DNA of 64,000 nucleotides from Drosophila pseudoobscura (lineage: Eukaryota; Arthropoda; Insecta; Diptera; Drosophilidae): positions 21,204,001 to 21,268,000 of the forward strand of contig NC_046679.1 in NCBI RefSeq assembly GCF_009870125.1, given 5' to 3'. Of this stretch, positions 10,539-23,425 are shown one piece after another (the stretch's first letter is position 1; every line of letters begins with the position of its first letter). The notes under the pieces are model-generated. The model did no database searches. It was not told where the DNA came from and was given only the letters and a program-made list of their open reading frames with translations. Both the position numbers and the translations under genes were made by a program.

Positions 10539-13500
10539 TTATACAACTACGACTTTTTCGGTGGAATTTTCATGCAGCGGCGCTGGGAGAGGAGTACTAC
10601 TGCTGATCATCTCAGGCTCGCAGAGTGTATAGTTCCGCATACGATTCAGTGGCTTGCTGCACAAACCACACATCTGGTGCTTGTAGACGCCGTAGATCTC
10701 AAAGTTGAAGATGTTGAACAGATCGAACTGGATGGTGGCACTTATCTGCGAGCACTCGACGATCAGAATGTTTTGTTCGTTGAGTTCCACACTGCAAGAG
10801 GCAGATTTTACGATTGGATTCAAGTAAATAAGGTTAAAAAACTAACCGAAAATCGTAGTCACTGTCCTCGATGGGCCATTGGTAGGGCTGCTGGCGTACG
10901 TCGTGCGGCGTCTGGTCCTGGTTGACATAAATGAACACGGGCTCGTCATTCGGCTGACTGCTGTTGTCTGTCCGCGAGTGTAGATTGAAGTAGTTCCGGC
11001 CAATGTGGATGCGCAGGCCGTAGTTGCTGGCCAGCCCATGGGTCGGCGAGGGCGTAAGGAACACAGCCATCTTGGGCAGCGGTGAACAGTCGGCCACCAG
11101 CAGCGTCAGACACTCCGGCTGCGTGATAATCTCCCCCAGATTGATCAGATAATCGTCAAAGGTGTTGATCATCCCATTGATCACCGAACAGGAGCGTTTT
11201 AGTCCAGAGTCATAGGTCAACTCGTGCGAAGCATCGAACTTGGAGTCCAGCTTGTAGAGGAAGGGAATGTGGTAGATGCGCCAATTGACGCCGTTCACCT
11301 CCACCGTCAGCCAGAAGTAGTCGTTGGGCGTGTGCATTGTGATATTAATCTCCTGGCTCATGTGCAGGCTGTCCACCTTGTGCGCAGACAATGCCGACAC
11401 AAGGTGATCCAAGCGATTGGACCACAGCTCAAACCACGCAGGCATCTATCGGTGAGTGATAGCGATTGATATAGATATGCAGATTCTTAGATAGGATAGT
11501 ACATTCTCTATCACTTACATTATTAAATTTCAGATCCATATCGTACTGCGTTATCGAGGTAAAGTTCTCGAAATTGCTGCGCTTGCAATACTTGGATGTG
11601 GGTATGGGCGAGAACTTGAGCACCTCCTTGGGACAGAAGTCGGTGTCTGTTAGCGAGATCTTGTCCGAACGCAGAAAGGCCCTGGCATGCTCCGAGGGCT
11701 GTAAGCGGAAGGAATGGGTTTAATATTCATAGCTCCATCAATGAAAATTATGTACTTACACCAGCACGTGCTGCAAACTGCACTGTGGATCCGTGTTCGG
11801 GGCAAGCGCCCTCCTCGGTGGCCAGGCCAAACACCACATTGCCGTTGAGTGTGTGAGGTCGTTTGGTGAAGACCAGCGGTTCATAGGTCAACTTGGTGCA
11901 GGCCTTCGGGAGGAAGAATCCAAGTAAAATCCCGTTTAAATGTAAGTCAAGAAACGACCCAAGTGGCTGTCACTAAAGCGAGTCAAGTGCTGACACCCTG
12001 TATGTGGTCATCAGCATAAGGGCACAGACAGACAGCAGGCCAGGTCGTGCGTGTGGGGTAGTGGGCCACACATTACCATGACAAACTGGTAGACAGGCAA
12101 CGACAACCCACAACAACTGCGGCAGCGATTAGTGGGGTCCAACCTACACTCATACACACATCCTGGTTGTCTGTCTGTCTGTCTATCTGCGGGTACCTGT
12201 CTCCTACGTTCGTGCCTGCCACCTTATTATACCTGTATGAGTAAAACAATGCTTTCCTCTTGAGTGGCTGCCTGCCACAATTGTTGGCCCACATTTGACT
12301 GACGTTTGGAGCTCGGGAAACGGAATCGGGCCCAACCGAACCCCAAACATAGTAGGTCCTGGACTTTGCGCGACGTTTGATCAATACAGGGGTTTTTTCG
12401 TAGAGCTAGACAGAAGGCAGATAGCTACGCTACAGTTCGGACGCATTTCTCCCCAATTGAAAAATTTAGTAAAATTCCATTTGACCTCCGTACATTTTTT
12501 TTAAGAATTTCGTTTTGCGTTGTGTTTTAATAATATAAATTTAGGTTTTCTCTCTGCAAAATAAATTGCAATCATGACTTCGGTAAGCGCACAGTTCGCT
12601 ACGGACTAGATAGAATAGCAAACCGAAACGGTACTGTAATGCTTTCCATTAACAGATTGAATCGAAACGCGTACAATATCGCAAGTATCTGGAGAGAGCC
12701 GGCGTCATTGATGCCCTGAGCAAGGCCCTCATTAAGTTGTACGAGGAACAGAACAAGCCAGAAGATGCCATACGCTTTGTGCGCAAGTTCATGTGCGAGA
12801 GCTGCCCGGACGATGCCCAGTACGATCTGATGAAAAATGATTTGGAGGAGGCAAAGACGAGCATCTCGCGTTTGGAGCAGGAGCTAGAGCGCCTGCGTGG
12901 TCAAATGTAAGTCTACTTTAAGCGTGTACTGAATATGACATTGATTCCACTAGCACATTTGCAGCAAAAAGTCACCGGAGGAGTACCAGGAGCTCACCCT
13001 GGCTGGCTACAAATCCCTCATGGACGATGAGGAGAATGTTAATTCGCTGCTCCGCAAGTACCTTACACCGGAGCTCTTGGAGGAGTACATGCTGGTGACC
13101 ACATCGCCGCCAGTGGATGCCTATCTGTACGATTGCGCCGTCTCGGGCTTTGAGCATCACGACTCGTCGGTGGGCATCTATGCCGCCGATCCAGACAGCT
13201 ACGATGTGTTTGCCAAGATCTTTGATCCGATTATCAAGGACTACCATGCCCAGCAGGACAACGATTCGGATGCGCTGCAAAAGGACAGCGACTGGGGCAA
13301 TGTGGATGAAATCGAGAACCTGGATCCGGAGCGCAAATACATCATCTCGGCGCGCATACGCATCGCTCGCAACATTGAGGGCTTCCCGTTCTTCCCCAAG
13401 CTAACGGAGAAGCAGTTCATCGAGGTGGAGGAGAGGGTGCGTGCCGCCACTGAGACCATGGATGGGGAGCACATCGGCTCCTATCTGACATTGAGCGACA

Positions 13501-16500
13501 TCGATGCCGAGACCCAGCAGGAGATGGTGAAGCGTCACATAATGTTCCATCGCGGTGACGCCTATCTGACCACCGCAGGTTGTTATCGCTTCTGGCCAAC
13601 GGGCCGTGGTGTCTACCATAATCCGGCCGCTACTTTCCTGATCTGGGTCAACGAGGAGGATCACTTGCGCATCATTTCCATGGCTCCGTGCGGCGACTTG
13701 GGCGATGTGTACAATCGTCTGGTCAATGGCCTGCAGGAACTCGAAAAGACCCTGACCTTTGCGCGCAGTCCTCGCTATGGCTTCCTCAGTGCCTGCCCCA
13801 CCAATCTGGGAACCACCTTGCGTGCCTCGGTGCACATTCGTCTGCCCTTGCTGAGCAAGGATAATGAACGTTTGGTCGCTTTGGCCGATGAGCTGCAGCT
13901 GCAGATACGCGGCACCGGCGGCGAGCACACTGCCATCGAGGATGGCGTCATGGATATTTCGAACAGACGTCGTCTCGGTTTCACCGAATTCGAGCTGGTC
14001 AAGTCTCTGCAGGATGGCATTGTGGCCCTGATCAATGCCGAGGAGGAACTCGAGACAGCCGGACAGGAGGGTTAACTATGTTTTCCACACACCCGAAAAG
14101 AAAGCTGATCCCGACACGAAGTACGAAATCACAAAAATACACAACGACAAGGACACATATCCAACAATGCATCATATTTGGTTAAATAAATAATTATAAT
14201 AGTCCGGTAAACACTCACCTTCCAGTCCTCCTCATCATCCTTGGAGTTGCGCTGTATTTGACCAATCACCTTGAACCAACTGGATTTCGTGGAGGTCTGC
14301 ACATCCAGTGTAATGTTCCAGCTATGCAGTGCATCCACATTCTGGGTCTCGTCCGTGTGCTGGAGCGTCAGGGCAATCTGTCGGCCCTTTAGGTCAGCCG
14401 TCTTCAAAACATCGTCCGCACAGAAGCTGCCTTCCAGCTAAAAAGAGGATTGGGTTTCGATTCATCATGAATCATGAATGAGGTTTAGTTTTGGGTAGAA
14501 TGGGTTCCTACTTTGGTGGCATTTTCATTGTACATCAAGAGCGTAAAGTTGCGATCGTGACCCAGATGAATGGAACTCAATTGTGTGAAGCCAAAGACAT
14601 ACATCAGCAGGCTGACAATCATGTTCCGTGAGAAGCCACTGGAAAGAAGGATATATCGATAGAGTTAGGTTAGTTATACCAAAGATTGTTGTAACACGTA
14701 GATAAAGGCTAACGAAAAGAATGAATGAGAGATGTATTCTAACATATAGTAATTACTTCTCTATAAACTCTGATTTGAGTAGCATCCCACGATACTTGAT
14801 CAGTTCGTTGAGATTCGTATTGATGGCCAGCTGGACGCCCAGGTCCGGAATGGTATACGTGAGGAACTGAAACTGAAAGACAAGATGTGATCTTTATTCT
14901 ATCTTTACACCATTGCAAAGAGTGTGTCATCTCCATACCACATCATTACTCCTTTCGGGAAGCATAATCTCCTCAAAGGGAGCCGTTGCAGTCTTTGTAA
15001 TGAGACCGCGCGTCTTGGTCACAGCCCGTGATTTGAAGGACAGACCGCTGGTGAGGTTCTGTGGCCGCGAGAACGAATACCGAGTGCACGGGCTGCCACT
15101 GGTATTGAGGTTGAGCTCATTGCTGAACGGAATGTATATGAGGAAGCCCTGTTCTCGGTTTATCTCGTGATCGAGATTCAAGAACGGATTGTAGCTGCGA
15201 CTCCTAACAGAGGCATACGAGGAGTACCTTGCATCGATCTCCAGTGTATGCTTGGATATGGGCGGTGTGCGTTGCTCCGTGATGTTGCCACGCAGCGAGG
15301 TGAGCACCGTTGTCTGCAGCAGCACATCCGATGCGGTACCCAGCACAGTGGGCACTGAATAGCGATTCATGAAGGGCCAGCGGACGGTCTGCATGTTGAT
15401 GTGACTGTCAGTGCGAATGATCTGCTGCAGGCGCTCCAAAACTAAGGGAAAGTGTTGTACAAATTAGGAATCAAGTGGAGACGTTCTGCCACTTACGGTT
15501 CTCGTATGTCAACTGTGTGAACATGCGTTGATTGAGGAAGTACGACAGCACTGTCTTGCCCTCCATTTGCAGTATAAACTCTAGATGCAGATTCTTTGAA
15601 TTGATGGCGGGTGCCTGCAGCATACTCAGCAGAGTCTTGATGCTCTTGTAAGTGAACGGATCGCTGCTGTTCCTCGACTGCATCGCGTTCAGTACGGCAT
15701 CCGGCAGCCCTCTCGCCTTGATGTACAACTAAGGGAGGATGTGGAATAGAATTTAGTACAGAAGAAGCTTAGGCACGGGGGACACTCACCGCCAGTTGTC
15801 CCGTGAATTTCCCTAGGGCTTCCGTATCGAACTTGAAGAAGGCGACCACAGGCATATCCGACTTGGGATCGCCCACTAAAAAGACTTGCAGCATGGCCCC
15901 GATGCCGAACTTGGAGTCGCGGTAGTCGAAGATATAATTACCGGTCACCCAATAACGTGGCTCTGGCTTCTGGGGCAGATGGCGATGCATGTAGGAAAGC
16001 AGGCGTCGTCTGAGGAGTAGACAAAAGGAAGTAAATTGGTTTGTACTGAGAGTTAGGCGCGACGGGATCACTTGCAGATGCTGGTAACATGGATACGTGG
16101 TCTCCGATATGCTGGTGACCGTCGTGCGGTAATAGTTGATCATATGCGGATCCGTTTCGCTCTGTATGATGCGATGGATGCTGATCAGTCGTGCTGCAGT
16201 GGGATTGGAGATCAGCAGGAGGGTCACAGCCGCCACACGCAGCTCCAAACTGGCGTTGCGCGACTCAAAAATCGGCCAATAGATCTCGTAGATACGCTCG
16301 GGTCGGGTGGGTGCCAGCGGCAGCGTGGTCCAGGCAGCCATAAACTTAAGATCCTCATTCTCATTGGGATCCTGAACAATCGGCTCCAAGTAGTTGGCCA
16401 CGTTTCCCAGCTGTAGGTTGTTCAGGCCCTGCAGGTACAGCATCTTCTGCTCAAAGTCGCGGTCATCTGGAGAGGAAACAGAAGACAGAATCAGTGGGCG

Positions 16501-19326
16501 ATCATTTAAAGGGAGGACCTGCTACTCACTCAAATATGCATTAAAGTACTTCTGAACATACTCTTCGAACTCATCCTTGTCGATTCCTCGTGCCACATAG
16601 ACATTGTGCACGAGCGTGGCAAAACTGAGGATCGCCGCCTGTCGCACGTCCGGGCGATCCGGTCCAATCTTCAAGAAGTCCTCGCACACGTGGACCAGCT
16701 CCGCCGACAGTTCAAATATGTGGAATGGCATGGGAATAAGTAGCTGCACGGCAATCTGCGGCTTGGTCATCTTCCGTACGATGAGGTGGTGGGTGAGAAA
16801 CACCGAGGCCTTGGTGCCGATGCGGGGTATGATCTCGTGGAATATATTCCGGATGGTCTCCTGGCGGTACGAGGTGCCAATGTCCACCTCCCGGTAAAGC
16901 TTCTTCAGCGACTCGAAGTCCATTTCGCTGAGCAACTTGATCACGTCCGACAGCGTCGAATCGTAGGGCTCACTGAACTTGAACTCCGTGCTCTCTAGGG
17001 CCTCGGCTAGACTGTCCAGCAGTCCACCTGCCTGGACGATCAGTGTCTCCTGCTGCTGGGGATTGCGTCCGCCCGTCGGATCGTTGGGTTCCAGTGGCTG
17101 CAGCTCCAGGCTAGATGGTTCCGCAGCCATGGAAGTCTCAATATCAATGGGATTGTCGATGGGCGTCTCGTTCTGAAAATTCAGCAGCAGCTCGGAGTTT
17201 ATGTACTGCGCCTCCCCCGTGGACTCGAAGGTGTGTATTAGAGTCGTGCCCTTGGCATGGGCCATGCTCAGGAAGTAGCCCGTCTCGTTGTGCGGCAGCA
17301 TTCCATAAATGGCCTCGTTTCCGATTATGACGCTCTTCTGGTGATCAAATTCGCAAGTGTTTGGTGGGACATTGCTTCTGGTGATGTGCACAGCCTCCGA
17401 ATAGGGAGTGCAGGTCTTCAGTTCGGGGGTTTTCCTAATGGATATGTAGTTGGTTTTGTTAGACACAAAGTACTCCGTCCGGCAGGTGCCGTGAATGCCG
17501 AGCTGTTGAAAGAATCTTTTAATTAAACGATAATTTAATTATTGCATGCCTAAACATTACCTCATCTAGGACAAAGGCCCCGCTAGACTTCATTTGGAAC
17601 TGCAGGACAGAGGCAATGGCACGCTTAAAATTCATGGACCATATGGGATCCCCCTCCTTGAAGACCACATGTGATATGCTGCCGTTTTCTGTGAGCACGA
17701 TCTTGAAGGGTTTATATGGTGGATACATCTCCTTATTCTGCAGGAACTTCTCCCCCGAATTGTTAAGCGTTACATCATCGATGACCAGCTGCAAGAGATT
17801 CGATTTAAAGATTGTGTTTTAGTTGGGGAAACCCACTCGTGAGACAGGGATAATACGGGGGGTTGGGTTTATCTGACAAACAAAAAACAAACATTTTACA
17901 TATGCCACACACATGCATCGCGCCGGATCGCATGGCGGTCCGCTGATAAGGTAGGGCCTACTCCTAGAACAGCAGCCGCCTCCAGTCAAAACAATCAGAA
18001 CTGATTACGAACAAACACACACACACAAACACACACGGATCTTCAAGAGATATACATAGTATATATGTATATTATGCGAAGGGGAAGGGAACACTGAATT
18101 GAATGCATGTATTGGCAGCAGCATCTCCGACAATGAAAGAAGTTCACAGCCCGAGTTCAGATCATTGTGTACTCTCGTACTCCCCATCTCCATCTCCATC
18201 ATCTCCTTCTCTCTCCGTGAGAGTCGTCTCTGTGAAAGGTTAAATTGTTTTTAATTCATCTGCGAATTCTTTTTTCCTTTTTGCAATGTCTGTTGTCTGC
18301 ACAGAATTCTCTGCGAATGGAACTGTATGTAGAATGGGTGTACAATGCCACTCCACAGATCTTCTGACATCTCGATTGACTGAATTGTACAAATTGTTAA
18401 TGAAATCAATAAATTGATTGAATATTTTAACTGATTTTTAATTGATTTACATATATACATGTGTGTGTATAATATATATACATGATTATATGGGAAAAAG
18501 GTATACATCGCATATAAATTTAGGGGAATTTCCATAAGAACATTCCAAAATGCAATCTTCAATATACAATAATCAAAATATGACTGTTTTTATTTTGTTT
18601 TATAAACAATAATATTTTTGCAATTATTATTTGTAACCTAAGGAATACCAATTAACAATTAATTATCGGGGGTCGCCTGAGAGATTAGAAATAAAATATT
18701 TCCAAGGGGATACACTCACCGCTGCTGCCATGACCAATTCACTCTGCCTCTGCAACGTCAGCTTTCCCCGCACAATCCAGCCTGTCGTAGGTGGTGACGG
18801 ATGTCCCTCGTCCTGGGGCTTGGCTCCCACCAGTACATTGCCGACATACTCGTAGAGCATCTGCTTGTTGAGGCCAATGATGTTGAAGGCATGCCCGGCA
18901 TCGAAGATCAGGAAAAGATCTGACAGATAGATAGATAGATTGGGGAAATTGAATTTCAATTCGAGATGTTCGCTCGCTCGCTCTCTCTTGCAATTGGATG
19001 GGCAATAAACTCTTCAATTATCAATTGAATTTCGTTTCTTATATATGTACATGACAGGGCATCCATCTATACCATCCATGCAATAAATTGTATGGGCATG
19101 CTATATATATACATATATAGCAGCATACTGTATATGCTGATGATTTATGCGAGTACGAGTGTGTACATGACGATCGCGAAACGCTTTTAATCAATGTTAT
19201 TTATTTTTCAGCTTCTTCAATGAAACATTACGTCATGTTCTTGAATTATTTTCTGATATAGTTTTTGGGATTATCAATTAGGTTAATTTACGTACACACA
19301 AACACGGAACACTTGAGTCGCCTCAT
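10539..19326 (-). CDS. cv-d: Crossveinless d, vitellogenin-like lipoprotein
   Basis: Fifteen coding exons join in frame to 1471 residues: 19326-19296, 18919-18720, 17788-17561, 17502-16530, 16466-16076, 16009-15790, 15728-15497, 15441-14939, 14872-14757, 14638-14512, 14437-14219, 11903-11760, 11698-11519, 11445-10847 and 10791-10539. Exon 1 (31 bases, donor GTACGT) plus exon 2 gives a signal peptide with core SVFVYLFLIFDAGHA. The N-terminal half is a vitellogenin/large-lipid-transfer module (LGIHGTCRTEYFVS, then long amphipathic helices). The C-terminal 300 residues resemble a von Willebrand D domain, with a CSVINGMINTFDDY stretch and a final CGLC motif. In D. melanogaster this secreted lipoprotein binds BMPs and heparan sulphate proteoglycans and is needed for wing cross-vein signalling. 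Intron 5 uses a GC donor. Intron 11 holds an arginine kinase gene. The first exon is the least certain part. Confidence 0.9.
11904..12573. other. cv-d intron 11, part upstream of the nested kinase
   Basis: Intronic for cv-d and 5' flank for the nested plus-strand kinase. It contains a GTCT tandem run near 12170-12185. No DRE or motif 1 copy is seen. The last 100 bases are AT-rich and probably the kinase leader. Confidence 0.45.
12574..14075 (+). CDS. Argk3: Arginine kinase with N-terminal MYCBP-like (AMY-1) domain
   Basis: Exons 12574-12582, 12656-12906 and 12965-14075 join in frame to 456 residues, about 100 more than a standard arginine kinase. Residues 4-86 resemble the c-Myc-binding protein family: KRVQYRKYLERAGVIDALSK, then LYEEQNKPEDAIRF, then a coiled coil (LEEAKTSISRLEQELERLR). 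The kinase follows, with the SVGIYA substrate loop near 155-160, the phosphagen-kinase signature CPTNLGT with active-site Cys near 364, and NEEDHLRIISM near 316. The enzyme transfers phosphate between ATP and arginine to buffer cellular energy. The gene sits antisense inside a cv-d intron, and its 3' end stops just short of a cv-d exon. The symbol follows D. melanogaster CG4546, from memory of its position. What the N-terminal domain does is unknown to me; targeting or dimerisation is a guess. Confidence 0.92.
14185..14190 (+). terminator. Poly(A) signal of the nested arginine kinase
   Basis: AATAAA 110 bases after the kinase stop. Cleavage some 15-25 bases later would fall only about 10 bases short of the opposite-strand cv-d exon 11 donor at 14218. 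Confidence 0.7.
16010..16075 (-). other. GC-AG intron in cv-d
   Basis: Here the reading frame stays open through the intron, but only removal of 66 bases starting GCAAGT and ending CTCAG gives a smooth junction (YQHL then RRLLSYMH). The nearby GT at 16071 would shift the frame into a nonsense continuation. GCAAGT is the classic minor donor form. In-frame retention would add 22 residues. Confidence 0.7.
17789..18719 (-). other. cv-d intron 2
   Basis: AT-rich intron of about 930 bases. It contains a CA-rich microsatellite at about 18012-18036 and TATA/ATAT runs near 18050-18070 and 18450-18480. No ORF or RNA gene is evident. Confidence 0.6.
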
Positions 19327-19872
19327 GGCCAGAGACGTGGTGGTGGACACTCTTTTCACAGTTTCACTGGCTCCCAAAATGGTTTTCACTTTCAGGATAT
19401 TTTTGTAATTTATATATATAAACGTATATATGGAGTATTATCTGATTCGATTTAAAAAAAAGCCGACGCTATTCCTTTATCACAACAAACGCCGCGTCTT
19501 GTCTTTATGGAATTTCCACGTCTGCTCAGCTCGCGTTCCACTCTCGTACTGAGCCTCAGAGCGGACTTCAGGGCCAGGGCTGGCCTTGCCGGAGTTTCAG
19601 TGCTGTGCTGATAAGCGGAAGAGCCGCTCGAGAGCAATCTCAGTCTCTCTCTCTCCCTCTTTGCAAGATTCTCTTAAAATGTATCCTAGAACAGTCGTTG
19701 TGGTTGGGTCTATAAAAATCTACGTTATTTATTTTAAGAGTAGCGCATAAGATTACTTATAAACGAACTTAGACTTTCGACAAATTGCTCATGCATCATA
19801 AACGTATAACAAAATACCACACATCACACATGGATATAGGAATAACAAAAAAGTGCCTAATTAAAGCTACGG
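19327..19872. promoter_or_regulatory. cv-d 5' flank and Hmt-1 3' region
   Basis: This spacer lies between the Hmt-1 stop and the cv-d start, both on the minus strand. The minus-strand AATAAA at 19728-19733 is the likely Hmt-1 poly(A) signal, some 140 bases past the stop. The cv-d promoter should lie in the rest, but I see no DRE or motif 1, in keeping with a regulated gene. Confidence 0.5.
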
Positions 19873-22743
19873 TTAACGCGCTCCACCATGAGCGTGTCCT
19901 GCTCGAAAGTGGGCACCACTACTGGGACCAGCACCAGCACCACCCGCAACACCCGCACCACCGCTAGCATCACGTGCGGGCTTTGGTTTTTCGAAGCCCG
20001 CATTCTCTGCCTCTGCATTGTCTGCGGCATTTTGTTCTGCATCCAGATTTTTGAGCTGCTGCTGCCACATGTCCGCATAGACGCCATCGTCACGCTGGAC
20101 CAGCTGCTCGTGCCGGCCCCGCTCCACAATGCTGCCGTCCTGCAGCACCAGAATCTCATCCGCATGAATGATGGTCGACAGCCGATGCGCCACAATAATT
20201 GTCGTTCGATTAGCGCATACGCGGGCCAAAGCCGCCTGGATGTTGCGCTCTGTGTGCGTGTCCAAAGCGGAGGTGGCCTCGTCCAACAGCACAATGATGG
20301 GTGCCTTTAGCAGGGTGCGGGCAATGGCCACTCGCTGCTTCTCGCCGCCACTCAGGCGCAGTCCACGCTCGCCCACCTTCGTCTCGTAGCGGTCGGGAAA
20401 GCTGAGGATCTTCTCGTGAATGTCGGCTGCTCGGGCCGCCTCATAGACGGCTTCGTCAGACGCCCCCAACTTTGCGTATTCGATGTTATAGAAAATAGTG
20501 TTGTTAAACAGCACAGTGTCCTGGGGCACCACACCAATAGCCTTACGCAGGCTCTGCTGTTGCACGAGCTTTATGTTTTGGCCGTCGATCAGGATGGCTC
20601 CCGTCTGTACATCGTAAAATCGGAAGAGCAAACGCATGATTGTGCTCTTGCCAGCTCCCGAAGGACCAACAATAGCCACAGTCTTGCCGGCAGGCACTGT
20701 GAAGTTCACATTGCGCAGGACAATCTTCTCTGGGGTGTAGCCAAAGGTCACATTTGAGAACTCAATGCCACCGCCTGCTGTGAGAAGGGGGGCACATCCG
20801 GGCGCATCAACAATCTCCTCATCCTCGCGCAGCAGATCAAACATGTTCTCCATGTCCACAAAGTTCTTTTGGATGGCCCGATAGTAGGTGCCAAACCAGT
20901 TTAGAGGCATATACAACTCCATCAAATAGGTAGAAAAGAGCACAAAGTCACCCACGGTGAGGGTCTGATGATGGACCACCAAATACACGCAAAGGAGGGA
21001 GCCGGCTAGGAGACCCAGGCACAGTATAATATTCTGAGCGGTGTTGAGCATGTTGAGGGTGAGCATCGACAGGAATTCCTCCTTCTGGTACTTGAGAATG
21101 GCCTCCCTGTAGCAATCCACCTCGTAATTCTCCGCTCCGTAGTATTTAACAGTCTCAAAGTTCAGCAAAGAGTCCACACTGCGTGCACGCTGCTCATTGT
21201 CAGCCATATTCATTCTTCTTTGGTATTTCGTGCGCCATTCCGTAATCGCAATTGTGGAGGCTACAATGAGAACACGTTAGATGAAATATTCGATTCCAAA
21301 TCCAAGGGATAAGATCGCTTACCTATATACAAGAACATTGTGAGGAACACAATCAAGCCGAACCACCAGTTGAAGGCATAGATAAAGAAGGCCACAGCCA
21401 CCAGCAGATCCAAAATTGTGGGCATGATGGAAAACACAATATAGTTGAGCAGATTATTAATCGAGTCCGTGCCTCGATCCATAACACGCAGCACCTCCCC
21501 CGTCTTGCGCTGCAGGTGCCATCTGAGAGATAGCTGATGCAGATGACGGAACAGATCGATCTCAATCTCACGGGTCGTGTACTGCTGCACACGAATCCAG
21601 AGGAAGGTGCGCAGATTGTTGAACAGGCCCATGGTGCCAGTGCCGCCGCCTTGGAGGAACGACAGGGCCACATAGATCAGCACAAAGTCATAACGGAAGA
21701 TTATCGGCTCGATGGTCAAGCTGTCCACTAAAGAAGGCAAGGCGAGAGATTAGCAAAATGACTGTAGGAAATTCCTCACCAAAAAACATGACCTACCCAA
21801 CTTCTTGCGATAAATCGGCAAAAACAATTTAATGACGCGTCCGGCAATCAGCATCATGATGCAAATGAGGACAGCGATTTGCAGTGCCAAATCCTTTTTG
21901 GGCCACAGATAGGGAAAGATTTTGCGCAGCTTGCGCCAGCCATTCCTAAAGGCGGAACCCGTCTGTGTATTCGCCTGCGACTCGCTGGATGAGTCATTGT
22001 CCACCAGTCGCTGATGATAGGGCGCCATAATGCCAGGGGCCTTTAGACCCAGCACAAAGATGAGCAGAGAGACTAGGAAGCGCGTGACAAAGAGTCCCAT
22101 TTCGATTTGGTCCTTGTTGCTGGAAGGGCAAGATAAATCATAAGTAATTTATGGAATTGGAAAGGGTATTTCTAATTACCTCTTAAGATTGAACCACCAA
22201 TCCTCGTGTCTCAGATTAATAAAAGCCAGCGCCTCATTGATAAAGGCCAGGGTCCAAAACAGCAGCAGAACAAGTCCATGCCCTCGCGTTGGCACCGATG
22301 GGAGTAGATAGAAACGCTCCTTAAGTATCAAACAGATGCTAAATGGATATGCAAAGCACACCACAACAGTTGAATAGATCTAAAGCAAGGTCATAGAGAG
22401 GTCATCAAATGCTTTCCTGTGAGACAGAGAGCAATGTACTCACCATATAGCCATAAACATCACTGTCTGTGTAGATGCGAGCATTCAAGAAGAATCGCAT
22501 TACAGCTAACACGGGCAACAGGAACAGCAGGAACAATTGCAGGGCATAAAGCCGTGACTTGGAGATCTGTGTGGGATCCGTGATGCGAGTGGCATACCTT
22601 CGGTACATCAGAAGCTGGATGCAGCCAAAGAGCAGTATAAATCCACCATAGACCGACGGACCCACGGTGTCCATGAAGCAGTGAGAGATGCCATGTTTGG
22701 TCCACACTTCGCTGAGCGTCACATTCGGCGGGCAGTACAACAT
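19873..22743 (-). CDS. Hmt-1: ABCB6-type half transporter, heavy metal tolerance factor
   Basis: Five coding exons (22743-22444, 22379-22180, 22119-21797, 21727-21323, 21260-19873) join in frame to 871 residues. The N-terminal 220 residues are strongly hydrophobic, an extra membrane domain typical of the ABCB6/HMT1 group. A six-helix ABC membrane domain follows to about 540. The nucleotide-binding domain has Walker [10 protein letters not shown] (608-616), signature LSGGEKQ (712), Walker [14 protein letters not shown] (731-743) and the H-loop His 768. All catalytic residues are present. The last 60 residues are Ala/Gly-rich and look disordered. Relatives transport phytochelatin- or glutathione-bound heavy metals, or porphyrins, across vacuolar, endolysosomal or mitochondrial membranes. 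D. melanogaster CG4225 is the likely orthologue. A motif 1/motif 6 module lies upstream. Confidence 0.94.
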
Positions 22744-23313
22744 TTTGCCTGTAAGCGGTTGAACTATTTACTCATTTGACAATCTGCTTCTGATATCAAA
22801 GCACGTCCGACGACGACTGGAGTGCGTTCAGATAAACCCAAGCGCAAGCAATGACTGAATACTTCTATGACCAATTGCCTTTGTTTTATGGGGGCGGTCG
22901 TTTCACAATTAATCTCCGAAATTATCAGTCGCCGAAGCGGCACCAAACGGGAATCACATTTGCCTCGACCACACCACACGGGAAGAGATAGGTGCGCAAA
23001 AAGGGTGTCGAATGTTCTACTATTAGCACCTACTTTTTCTGGCACGGCACCAAAGTTCACTCTACTTCACCGAAGAGCAGCAGCATATCAATCAATGAAT
23101 TTTGCAATTCATTCAACCCATTTGCTATGTAAAATTATGCAATGCTGCGCATGCTGTCTGCACGCCGTATGGCTTTATCTACTTACCCGCTATTGACGCC
23201 GCACACTAGTATCAACTATATAATTACTGCTAAATAGTCTGACAGTTAGAATCAGCAGAAAAACAAGTGGAAAAACGCGTAAAAAACAAAACTCCGGCTA
23301 ATCAACAACAACA
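22744..23313 (-). other. Hmt-1 5' untranslated region with intron
   Basis: On the minus strand an acceptor (CCGCTTACAG) lies just before the Hmt-1 start codon. A good donor (GCGG|GTAAGT) lies at 23187/23186, so a leader exon of roughly 23187-23300 and an intron of about 440 bases are likely. The exact start of transcription is not visible. Confidence 0.55.
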
Positions 23314-23425
23314 TCAGTGTGACCGCGGAAATATCGCAGATCGAACATACGGTCCGACCCTCACAGATATACCGAAACATACCGCCTCATTTTCAAAATA
23401 TACCGTAAATATACTGACGAATTCA
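23314..23425 (-). promoter_or_regulatory. Motif 1/motif 6 promoter module of Hmt-1
   Basis: Motif 1 (plus strand CAGTGTGACCGCGG at 23314-23327) lies nearest the gene. It is followed by a GTCCGACCCTCA core, repeated ATACCG words, and TACCGTAAATATACTGACG (motif 6 reversed). The same words in the same order occur upstream of the left-edge gene, ND-23 and spn-E. Confidence 0.65.
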
